Positions 1-5,439 of a stretch of DNA of 6,173 nucleotides are shown here, one piece after another. The notes under the pieces were generated by a model. That model had not been told where the DNA came from. It searched no databases and saw only the letters and a list, made by a program, of their open reading frames with translations. Made by a program: the position numbers and the translations under genes. The DNA is taken from NCBI GenBank assembly GCA_013816725.1, contig JACDEA010000144.1:1-6173 (forward strand), given 5' to 3'. Origin of the DNA: Actinomycetota bacterium (GTDB taxonomy: Bacteria > Actinomycetota > Acidimicrobiia > Acidimicrobiales > JACDEA01). Position 1 is the first letter of the stretch. Every line of letters starts with the position of its first letter.

Positions 1-91
1 CCGAGGGGGTGGCCGGCGGGATGGCGGCGGCGATCGCGGCGATGAGCGCTACGGCGCCGAGCACCAGCGACGCCGCCCAGCGACGGATCAC
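1..91 (-). CDS. N-terminus of a probable exported or membrane-anchored protein (partial)
   Basis: Only the first 30 codons lie in the window; the rest runs off the left edge. Reading leftward from a GTG at 91-89, the product starts MIRRWAASLVLGAVALIAAI and continues AAAIPPATPS. This looks like a signal peptide: a short basic n-region (Arg3, Arg4), a hydrophobic core at about residues 5-24, and a small-residue AAA that could precede a cleavage site, followed by a Pro/Thr/Ser stretch typical of a mature N-terminus or linker. An uncleaved membrane anchor is also possible. The GTG overlaps the TAG stop of the upstream thioesterase gene by one base (TAGTG), which favours translational coupling and is the main reason for choosing this start; no clear Shine-Dalgarno is seen. 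Nothing can be said about function. It is probably the third gene of the TetR-thioesterase transcript. Confidence 0.5.
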   Translation of the reverse strand, partial: MIRRWAASLVLGAVALIAAIAAAIPPATPS

Positions 92-501
92 TAGTCGCGC
101 TGGGTGTACACGTAGGTGGACGACGCCTTGACGACGAGCCGCCCGGCGCCGTCGACCACTTCGGCCTCGACGAACGCCAGGCGCTGGCCGCCGGCGATCA
201 CCGTGGCGGTGCAAGTCAGGGCGGTGCCCACCGGTACCGCCTTGAGAAAGCTGACCTTGATCTCGGCGTTGGCCGAGAACACCTTGCGATCGCGCGCGTA
301 GGTGACCGATGACGCGCCCATGGCCGAATCGCACATGGCGGCGAGGAACCCGCCCTGCACCAGCCCGACTGGGTTGCTCATGCGCTCGTCACCGACCATG
401 CGCCACACGGTGCGGCCCGGCTCCCTCTTGTCGACGCAGACCATCCCCAGCGTGAGGTCGCAGTTGGGCGGGACCTGCACCCGGCGGTCAGAGGGCGGCA
501 T
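91..501 (-). CDS. PaaI-family hotdog-fold thioesterase
   Basis: The product is 136 residues, the usual size for a single-domain PaaI/YbgC-type hotdog thioesterase. These enzymes hydrolyse acyl- or aryl-CoA thioesters in the cytoplasm, usually as tetramers. The family core is visible as NPVGLVQGGFLAAMCDSAMG (residues 43-62): Asn43 and Gly46, the GG turn at 50-51, and the acidic active-site residue Asp58 at the start of the central helix. The common HGG histidine is Gln49 here, a variant I believe occurs in relatives. The later strands follow the family pattern, with AEIKVSFLKAVPVGTALTCT at about 79-98 and a VEAEVVDGAGRLVVKASSTY ending. The ATG at 501 gives a short polar leader and lies 9 bases after the TetR stop; there is no obvious Shine-Dalgarno, so reinitiation after the regulator gene is likely. 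The substrate cannot be deduced. The TetR neighbour suggests an inducible acyl-CoA or aromatic-CoA related role (inference). Confidence 0.88.
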   Translation of the reverse strand: MPPSDRRVQVPPNCDLTLGMVCVDKREPGRTVWRMVGDERMSNPVGLVQGGFLAAMCDSAMGASSVTYARDRKVFSANAEIKVSFLKAVPVGTALTCTATVIAGGQRLAFVEAEVVDGAGRLVVKASSTYVYTQRD

Positions 502-510
502 CGGGTGGGC

Positions 511-1122
511 TCAGGGTTCGAGGGCGGCGCGGAAGAAGCTGCGAACGTGGGCCAACCGTTGTTCGAGCGCATGCTCGGCCAACGGGTCGCCGCCGACGAG
601 CGCCTCGAGGAATGGAAGGTCGCTGAAGTACGTGAGGATGGCCCCGTAACCGGTGATCAGCAGCTGCTCAGGATCGTGGCGGCGGAAGTGGCCGGCGTCC
701 ATCTCCTTTTCGAAGAACCCACTCGCCCGCTTCACCATCGGCTGCAACGCGGCGGCGATCTCGACGCCGAGCCGGGTGCCACCCGAGAGCGCCTCGCGAC
801 GGAACAGGCGGATGAAGTCGTTGTTCTCGCGGAAGAACTGGAATGCGGCGCTGAGGACGCGGTCGACCTGTTCCCATCCGTCCTTCGGCGCTTCGATGGC
901 CTGGCCGACGCGCTCGAACCAGTCGGTGATGGCCCGCTCGAACACCTCGCGGTAGAGGGCTTCCTTGGACGGAAAGTGGTGCAGCAAGCTCGGGCGCCGG
1001 ATCCCGACGGCGGCTGCGATGTCGTTGAGTGACGTTCCTTCGTAGCCGTGCTCGGCGAACAGCCGCAGCGCCTCGGCGAGGATCGACTCGCGCGTCGGCG
1101 TCGGCGGGAGGGGCTCGGCCAT
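511..1122 (-). CDS. TetR/AcrR-family transcriptional regulator
   Basis: The product is 203 residues, normal for a TetR-family repressor: an N-terminal DNA-binding domain and a helical ligand-binding and dimerisation domain. The DNA-binding part covers about residues 11-57. Helix 1 is ESILAEALRLFAEHGYEGTS, and the helix-turn-helix is LNDIAAAVGIRRPSLLHHF (32-50), followed by the family hallmark PSKEALYREVF. The C-terminal domain (about 60-203) is helical and carries no motif that names a ligand. Such proteins usually repress their own gene and neighbours and are released by a small hydrophobic or acyl-CoA ligand. The gene heads the leftward cluster with the thioesterase and the exported-protein gene, and it is divergent from the FIST gene, so both may be under its control (inference). 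The ATG at 1122 lies 7 bases after a TAACGT box, as in leaderless actinobacterial transcripts. Confidence 0.95.
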   Translation of the reverse strand: MAEPLPPTPTRESILAEALRLFAEHGYEGTSLNDIAAAVGIRRPSLLHHFPSKEALYREVFERAITDWFERVGQAIEAPKDGWEQVDRVLSAAFQFFRENNDFIRLFRREALSGGTRLGVEIAAALQPMVKRASGFFEKEMDAGHFRRHDPEQLLITGYGAILTYFSDLPFLEALVGGDPLAEHALEQRLAHVRSFFRAALEP

Positions 1123-1129
1123 TGAGCCA

Positions 1130-1135
1130 ACGTTA
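1130..1135 (-). promoter_or_regulatory. Candidate leaderless -10 box for the TetR gene
   Basis: On the minus strand this hexamer reads TAACGT, matching the actinobacterial -10 pattern TANNNT. Seven bases separate it from the ATG of the TetR gene, so transcription would begin at or next to the start codon. That fits the absence of a Shine-Dalgarno there. No convincing -35 box is visible at standard spacing. The call rests on motif and position only. Confidence 0.45.
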
Positions 1136-1141
1136 CGGGGT

Positions 1142-1147
1142 TAGCGT
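1142..1147 (+). promoter_or_regulatory. Candidate leaderless -10 box for the FIST gene
   Basis: The hexamer TAGCGT matches TANNNT and ends 8 bases before the GTG start at 1156, the spacing expected for a leaderless mRNA. No Shine-Dalgarno precedes this GTG. A partial -35-like TTGAGC (1122-1127) sits only 14 bases upstream of the box, shorter than normal, so it is weak support. Confidence 0.45.
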
Positions 1148-1167
1148 CGCGAACAGTGCCATTCGCG
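1148..1167. promoter_or_regulatory. Small inverted repeat, possible TetR operator
   Basis: CGCGAA (1148-1153) and its reverse complement TTCGCG (1162-1167) are separated by 8 bases, with a further G/C match at 1156/1159. The repeat spans the proposed transcription and translation start of the FIST gene and lies just upstream of the TetR promoter. Twofold symmetry over about 20 bases suits a TetR-family dimer. A 6-base arm in GC-rich DNA could easily arise by chance, so this is only a candidate. Confidence 0.25.
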
Positions 1168-2307
1168 TCCGCCATTTCTGAGCATCCCGTGACCGCGACC
1201 GCTATCGGTGAGACGGCGGGACAGATACTCGACGCACTCTGTCCGGCTCCCGATCTGGCAACTCTGTTCGTCACGCCCCATCATGCCGGAGCCCTCGAGG
1301 ACGCTGCTTCTGCGGTGCGATCGGTCGTGGCGCCCGGCGTTCTCGTCGGCTGCGCCGCGGTATCGGTGGTAGGCAACGGCCGCGAGGTCGAGGACGGACC
1401 GGGCGTGGTGCTGTGGGCCGCCGTGTTGGACGCGCCGGTCGCGCCGCTGCGAATGGACGTGGTGCGAACCGATCGCGGGATGGCCCTGACCGGCTGGCCC
1501 GAGGAGCCGGAATTCGAGCCGGCGGGGGTTCTGCTGCTCGCCGACCCCTATTCATTTCCGGCCGAGCCCTTCTTCGATCATCTTGCGAACGCTCATCCCG
1601 GCGTACCGGTTATCGGCGGAAACGCGTCGGCCGCCGCTGGTCCCGGCGGGAACCGCCTCGTGCTCGACGGCGTCGTCACGACCAACGGTGCCGTCGGCGC
1701 GTTATTCGGCCACGGCACGGTGCCGATCGAGGCGGCCGTCTCTCAGGGATGCCGGCCCATCGGCCGCCCCTACGCGGTCACCAGAAGTGAACACAACGTC
1801 GTCTACGACCTGGGCGGCGTGCCCGCGCTGGCCCGCCTCACCGAGATCGCCGAGGCCCTCCCGCCCGAAGAGGCCGCCCTTCTTTCGAACGGCATTCTCC
1901 TCGGGATCGTGGTCGACGAGCACAAGCTCGACTACGGCCGCGGCGATTTCCTGGCCAAGAACGTGATGCAGATCGACCGCGACACCGGAGCGGTCACCGT
2001 GGGCGATGTCGTCCCCGTCGGCGCGACGGTTCAGTACCTCGTCCGCGACGCGGCGACCGCCGACGAGGACCTCCGCGCTCTCCTCGCCGGGCGCCGGGCC
2101 GAGGGCACGCTCGTATTCACCTGCAACGGCCGCGGCATCAGCTTCTTCACCGAAGCCGACCACGACGCCAAGGTCGTCGCCGAGGTGCTGGGGGACCCGG
2201 CGTCGGCCGGCTTCTTCGCCGCCGGTGAGTTCGGTCCGATCGGACGACGGAACTTCGTGCACGGATACACCGCGTCCGTCGCGTTGATCAATGATGGCCA
2301 TGGGTAG
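1156..2307 (+). CDS. FIST-domain protein (FIST_N + FIST_C), stand-alone sensor-like protein
   Basis: The product is 383 residues and consists of the FIST module alone, with no attached kinase, chemotaxis or cyclase domain. FIST was proposed as a ligand-sensing domain, possibly for amino acids or other small molecules; the biochemical role of stand-alone members is not settled. The N-terminal half (about 1-215) has the family start MPFASAISEHP, then PDLATLFVTPHHAGALEDAA and GCAAVSVVGNGREVEDGPG (65-83), where the GC and the E-x-GPG stretch are typical. The FIST_C half (about 220-383) ends with FTCNGRGISFF, GFFAAGEFGPIG and NFVHGYTASVALI, close to the family C-terminal signature. No signal peptide or transmembrane helix is seen, so it should be cytoplasmic. 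The GTG at 1156 is preferred over an in-frame GTG at 1189 because it keeps the conserved FASA-S N-terminus. It is followed by tkt after 11 bases. Confidence 0.9.
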   Translation: MPFASAISEHPVTATAIGETAGQILDALCPAPDLATLFVTPHHAGALEDAASAVRSVVAPGVLVGCAAVSVVGNGREVEDGPGVVLWAAVLDAPVAPLRMDVVRTDRGMALTGWPEEPEFEPAGVLLLADPYSFPAEPFFDHLANAHPGVPVIGGNASAAAGPGGNRLVLDGVVTTNGAVGALFGHGTVPIEAAVSQGCRPIGRPYAVTRSEHNVVYDLGGVPALARLTEIAEALPPEEAALLSNGILLGIVVDEHKLDYGRGDFLAKNVMQIDRDTGAVTVGDVVPVGATVQYLVRDAATADEDLRALLAGRRAEGTLVFTCNGRGISFFTEADHDAKVVAEVLGDPASAGFFAAGEFGPIGRRNFVHGYTASVALINDGHG

Positions 2308-2310
2308 GGT
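2305..2310 (+). promoter_or_regulatory. Candidate -10 box for tkt, overlapping the FIST stop codon
   Basis: TAGGGT matches TANNNT, begins with the TAG stop codon of the FIST gene, and ends 8 bases before the tkt ATG at 2319. The same spacing occurs before the FIST gene, so tkt may have its own leaderless start in addition to read-through. A weak -35-like TTGATC lies at 2284-2289, 15 bases upstream. The AGGG inside this box could instead act as a Shine-Dalgarno 9 bases from the ATG; sequence alone does not decide between the two. Confidence 0.4.
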
Positions 2311-2318
2311 CTGACCAC

Positions 2319-4370
2319 ATGACGACCGACATCGAGGAACTCGGGATCAACGTCATCCGCGGCCTCGCGATGGACGCCCCCCAGAGGGCCGGCAACGGCC
2401 ACCCCGGCACCGCGATGGCCCTGGCGCCCCTCGCCCACGTGCTGTTCACCCGGGTGATGCGACACGACCCGTCGGACCCGGACTGGCCCGACCGCGACCG
2501 GTTCATCCTCTCCTGTGGCCACGCTTCGATCCTGCTTTACTCGATGCTCTACCTCACCGGGTACGGGCTCACCCTCGACGACATCAAGGCCTTCCGCCAG
2601 TTCGGCAGCAAGACGCCCGGTCACCCCGAGGTGCACCACACCAAAGGCGTCGAGGTCACCACCGGCCCGCTCGGGCAGGGTGTGGCCAACGGCGTGGGCA
2701 TGGGCATGGCCGAGAGTTGGCTCCGCAACCGGTTCAGCCCGGACGTGGCCGACCACCACACGTTCGTGATCTGCAGTGACGGCGATCTGATGGAAGGCGT
2801 GAGCCACGAGGCCGCCTCGCTGGCCGGTCACCTGCAGCTCGGGCGCCTCGTCTACATCTACGACGACAACCACATCACCATCGACGGCCCCACCGAGCTG
2901 GCCTTCACCGACGACACCGCGCAGCGCTTCGAAGCGTACGGCTGGGACGTCGACCGGGTGGGCGAAATCGCGAATGATCCCGACGCGCTCGAAGTCGCGG
3001 TGCGCCGGGCCATCTCGGTCGAGGACAAGCCCAGCTTGATCGTGTTGCGCAGCCACATTGGCTGGCCGGCACCGAACAAGACCGACACCTCCGAAGCGCA
3101 CGGCACCGCGCTGGGCGACGACGAGGTGCGGGCGACCAAGGAGATCCTCGGGATCCCGACTGATGAAACGTTCTGGGTCCCCGACGAGGCTCTGAACTTC
3201 TACAGGGAGTGCATCCCGCGCGGCCAAGCTTTCAACGCCGAGTGGAAGGCCCGGGTCAAGGCCTGGCCGGGCGACAAGAGCGAGTATCAGGCCTGCCTCG
3301 AGGGCCGCGGCCTGACCGGCTGGCACGAGAAGCTGCCCACGTTCGCGTCGGGCGAGGAACTGGCGACGCGGGCTGCGCTGAGCCAGGTGCTCTCGGCCAT
3401 TGTCGACGTCGTTCCCGGCCTCAACACCGGCGGCGCCGACCTCACCGACAACACCGGCAACTTCGTGAAGGGGCTGCCGGTCCTCAGCGCCGAGAACCCG
3501 GCCGGCCGTTTGATCCACTACGGCGTCCGCGAGCACGCCATGGGCGCGGCGATGAACGGAATGGCCATGCACGGGGGCGTGATCCCCTTCGGCGGGACCT
3601 TCTTCGTCTTCAGCGACTACATGCGACCGGCGGTGCGCCTGGCCGCCATCTCGCAGAGCAAGGTGGTTTTCTGCTGGAGCCATGATTCGGTCGGCTTGGG
3701 TGAAGACGGCCCGACCCACCAGCCCGTCGAGCAGCTGGCGGCAATCCGCGCCATCCCCGGACTGCGCGTGATCCGACCGGCCGACGCCAACGAAACCGCT
3801 CACGCCGTGCGGGTCGCCCTCGAGTCCGACGGTCCGACGGCGCTGCTGTTGAGTCGCCAAAAGGTGCCGGTTCTCGAAGGCACCGTCGACAAGGCCGCCG
3901 CCGTGGCCAAGGGCGCGTACATCCTGGCGTGGGGCGCCGAGGATCCCGACATCATCCTGCTCGGCACGGGCAGCGAGGTCAGTGTGTGCATCGAGGCCGC
4001 CGACCTGCTGGCCGCCGAGGGCGTGTTCGCCCGCGTCGTGTCTATGCCCTCATGGGAGTTGCTCGACGCCGCTGACGACGCGTACCGCGCCTTGGTGCTC
4101 CCCGTCGCCATTCCGACGCTGGCCGTCGAGGCGGCGGCGTCGTTCGGCTGGGATCGGTGGTCCGACGACAGCGTGACGTTCGACCACTTCGGCGCGTCGG
4201 GCGCCGGCACCACGGTCCTCGAACGGCTCGGTTACACCGCCACCAACGTGGCCGAGCGCGCTCGACAACTCCTGGGTTTGGACACCGGCGACGACACCGA
4301 CGACGGCGACGAGGACACCGACGACACCGGCGAGGAGATCGAGAGGGACGGCGATGACGAAACTGCATGA
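2319..4370 (+). CDS. tkt: Transketolase
   Basis: This thiamine-diphosphate enzyme moves two-carbon ketol units between sugar phosphates in the non-oxidative pentose phosphate pathway (xylulose-5-P with ribose-5-P or erythrose-4-P). The 683 residues comprise the ThDP-binding domain (about 1-320), the pyrimidine domain (about 340-515) and a C-terminal domain to about 650. Family residues seen include His28 (GHPG), His68, His102 (GHPE), the TTGPLGQG segment (114-121), the ThDP motif Asp154-Gly155 through Asn184, His261, Arg351, catalytic Glu405 (GVREHAM), and His455, Asp463 and His467 in HDSVGLGEDGPTHQ, with Arg513 in the SRQK segment. Two oddities are seen. The phosphate-binding loop usually written GGSADL reads GGADLTDNTG. 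Residues 655-683 form an extremely acidic tail beyond the normal end. The ATG at 2319 gives the standard N-terminus; the 3' end overlaps tal by 17 bases in another frame. Confidence 0.97.
   Translation: MTTDIEELGINVIRGLAMDAPQRAGNGHPGTAMALAPLAHVLFTRVMRHDPSDPDWPDRDRFILSCGHASILLYSMLYLTGYGLTLDDIKAFRQFGSKTPGHPEVHHTKGVEVTTGPLGQGVANGVGMGMAESWLRNRFSPDVADHHTFVICSDGDLMEGVSHEAASLAGHLQLGRLVYIYDDNHITIDGPTELAFTDDTAQRFEAYGWDVDRVGEIANDPDALEVAVRRAISVEDKPSLIVLRSHIGWPAPNKTDTSEAHGTALGDDEVRATKEILGIPTDETFWVPDEALNFYRECIPRGQAFNAEWKARVKAWPGDKSEYQACLEGRGLTGWHEKLPTFASGEELATRAALSQVLSAIVDVVPGLNTGGADLTDNTGNFVKGLPVLSAENPAGRLIHYGVREHAMGAAMNGMAMHGGVIPFGGTFFVFSDYMRPAVRLAAISQSKVVFCWSHDSVGLGEDGPTHQPVEQLAAIRAIPGLRVIRPADANETAHAVRVALESDGPTALLLSRQKVPVLEGTVDKAAAVAKGAYILAWGAEDPDIILLGTGSEVSVCIEAADLLAAEGVFARVVSMPSWELLDAADDAYRALVLPVAIPTLAVEAAASFGWDRWSDDSVTFDHFGASGAGTTVLERLGYTATNVAERARQLLGLDTGDDTDDGDEDTDDTGEEIERDGDDETA
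4281..4337 (+). repeat. GAC-rich degenerate repeat encoding the acidic transketolase tail
   Basis: This stretch is built from repeated, slightly varied units such as GACACCGGCGACGAC and GACACCGACGAC. In the tkt frame it gives runs of Asp with Thr, Gly and Glu. It is the only clear low-complexity DNA in the window. Replication slippage of triplets is a likely origin, so its length may vary between strains. Confidence 0.7.
4342..4347 (+). promoter_or_regulatory. Shine-Dalgarno for tal inside the end of tkt
   Basis: AGAGGG ends 6 bases before the tal ATG at 4354, a good position and match to the 16S tail. A second purine run, GAGGAG, lies at 4332-4337. Both are within tkt codons for the acidic tail. 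This supports the ATG at 4354 as the tal start and contrasts with the starts at 1122, 1156 and 2319, which have TANNNT boxes instead. Confidence 0.6.
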
Positions 4371-5439
4371 CCTGTATGCCCGCGAGGGCCAGAGCCCGTG
4401 GCTCGACAACCTGAGCCGCCCCACCATCACGTCGGGCGAGTTGGCCAGGCGGGTGTCCGACGGCATCCGCGGCGTCACCTCGAACCCGACGATCTTCCAG
4501 AAGGCCATCAGCGGCAGCGACGCCTACGACGAGCAGTTCGGCGCGCTCCTCGGCCAGGGCACCGTGGAGGAGGCGTACTGGGAACTGGTGATCGACGACA
4601 TCGAGCACGCGCTCGCCGTCCTGCGCCCCGTGCACGACGAGTCCGAGGGGACCGACGGGTTCGTGTCGCTGGAGGTCTCCCCCGCCATCGCTTCGAACAC
4701 CGAAAGCACCGTCGCCGACGCCCGCCGACTCCACGAGCGCATCGCCCTGCCCAACCTCATGGTCAAGATCCCCGCCACCGAGCCGGGCGTTCCCGCCATC
4801 CGCACGATGATCGCCGAGGGCCGCAGCATCAACATCACGCTGATCTTCAGTCTCGACCGCTACGCCGAGGTCATCGAGGCGTACCTGTCGGGGCTCGAAG
4901 CGCACGACGGCGATCTCAGCGGCGTCCACAGCGTGGCGTCGTTCTTCGTCAGCCGGGTCGACACCGAAGTCGACCGCCGACTGGACGCGGTCGGGACCGA
5001 GGAGGCGCTGGCACTGCGAGGCAAGGCCGCGGTGGCCCAGGCCAAGCTTGCGTACCAGATCTTCCGGGACCGGTTCACCGGCGACCGCTGGTCGGCCCTG
5101 GCGGCGCGTGGCGCGTCGGTGCAACGTCCCTTGTGGGCGTCCACGTCCACCAAGAACCCGGCCTATCCCGACCTCCTCTACGTCGACACCCTCATCGGGG
5201 CTGACACCGTGAACACTCTGCCCGACGCCACCATCGACGCCTTTGTGGACCACGGCGTCGTGCACCGCACGATCGACTCAGGTGTCGAGGAGGCCGCCGC
5301 CATCCTCGAAGCACTCGACCGACTCGGCATCGACATGGCCGACGTGAGCAACACGCTCGAACACGAAGGGGTCGCCGCGTTCGTCAAGTCCTACGACGAG
5401 CTGCTCCAGTCGTTGTCGGACAAGGCCAACTCTTTGTGA
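4354..5439 (+). CDS. tal: Transaldolase
   Basis: Transaldolase transfers the three-carbon dihydroxyacetone unit from sedoheptulose-7-P to glyceraldehyde-3-P, giving erythrose-4-P and fructose-6-P, through a Schiff base on a lysine. The 361-residue product is a full-length, long-form bacterial enzyme with a TIM-barrel fold. Visible markers are WLDNLSR with Asp18, VTSNPTIFQKA with Asn44, the catalytic Glu107 in VSLEVSP, the Schiff-base Lys138 in NLMVKIPATEPG, SINITLIFSLDRY, the SFFVSRVDTEVD segment with the likely phosphate-binding Arg, and WASTSTKNPAYPDLLYVDTL near the C-terminal end of the barrel. The ATG at 4354 gives the family N-terminus MTKLHDLYAREGQSPWLDNL and has a good Shine-Dalgarno. 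It overlaps tkt by 17 bases and pgi by 4 bases (GTGA), a compact, probably translationally coupled operon. No catalytic residue appears to be missing. Confidence 0.97.
   Translation: MTKLHDLYAREGQSPWLDNLSRPTITSGELARRVSDGIRGVTSNPTIFQKAISGSDAYDEQFGALLGQGTVEEAYWELVIDDIEHALAVLRPVHDESEGTDGFVSLEVSPAIASNTESTVADARRLHERIALPNLMVKIPATEPGVPAIRTMIAEGRSINITLIFSLDRYAEVIEAYLSGLEAHDGDLSGVHSVASFFVSRVDTEVDRRLDAVGTEEALALRGKAAVAQAKLAYQIFRDRFTGDRWSALAARGASVQRPLWASTSTKNPAYPDLLYVDTLIGADTVNTLPDATIDAFVDHGVVHRTIDSGVEEAAAILEALDRLGIDMADVSNTLEHEGVAAFVKSYDELLQSLSDKANSL

Noticed and set aside
90..95. ACTAGT palindrome at the thioesterase/exported-gene junction.
   Set aside because: It is a six-base palindrome formed by the stop-start overlap, with no other repeat or mobile-element sign around it.
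505..1032. Plus-strand open frame of 175 codons opposite the TetR gene.
   Set aside because: The minus strand shows a complete TetR helix-turn-helix protein; the plus frame has an acidic, Val/Leu/Glu-rich composition with no recognisable domain.
1189..1191. Alternative in-frame GTG start for the FIST gene.
   Set aside because: It would remove the family N-terminus (MPFASAISEHP) and would leave the TANNNT box too far upstream for leaderless initiation.
2772..2790. Transketolase ThDP motif begins SDG instead of the GDG seen in Escherichia coli (Ser153).
   Set aside because: As I recall, actinobacterial transketolases, including the mycobacterial enzyme, also have SDG at this point, so it is a lineage feature and not an anomaly. 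Asp154, Gly155 and Asn184 are kept.
2031..3860. Long open frame on the minus strand (609 codons) opposite the FIST gene end and tkt.
   Set aside because: It lies antisense to two clearly recognised genes, its product has the skewed Val/Asp/His/Gly-rich composition of a mirrored GC-rich coding frame, and it matches no family I know. Long antisense frames are expected at this GC content.
4042..5265. Open frame of 407 codons on the minus strand opposite tkt end and tal.
   Set aside because: It is antisense to two well-supported enzymes and ends in an arginine-rich low-complexity run made by the complement of the GAC repeat. It is a shadow frame.
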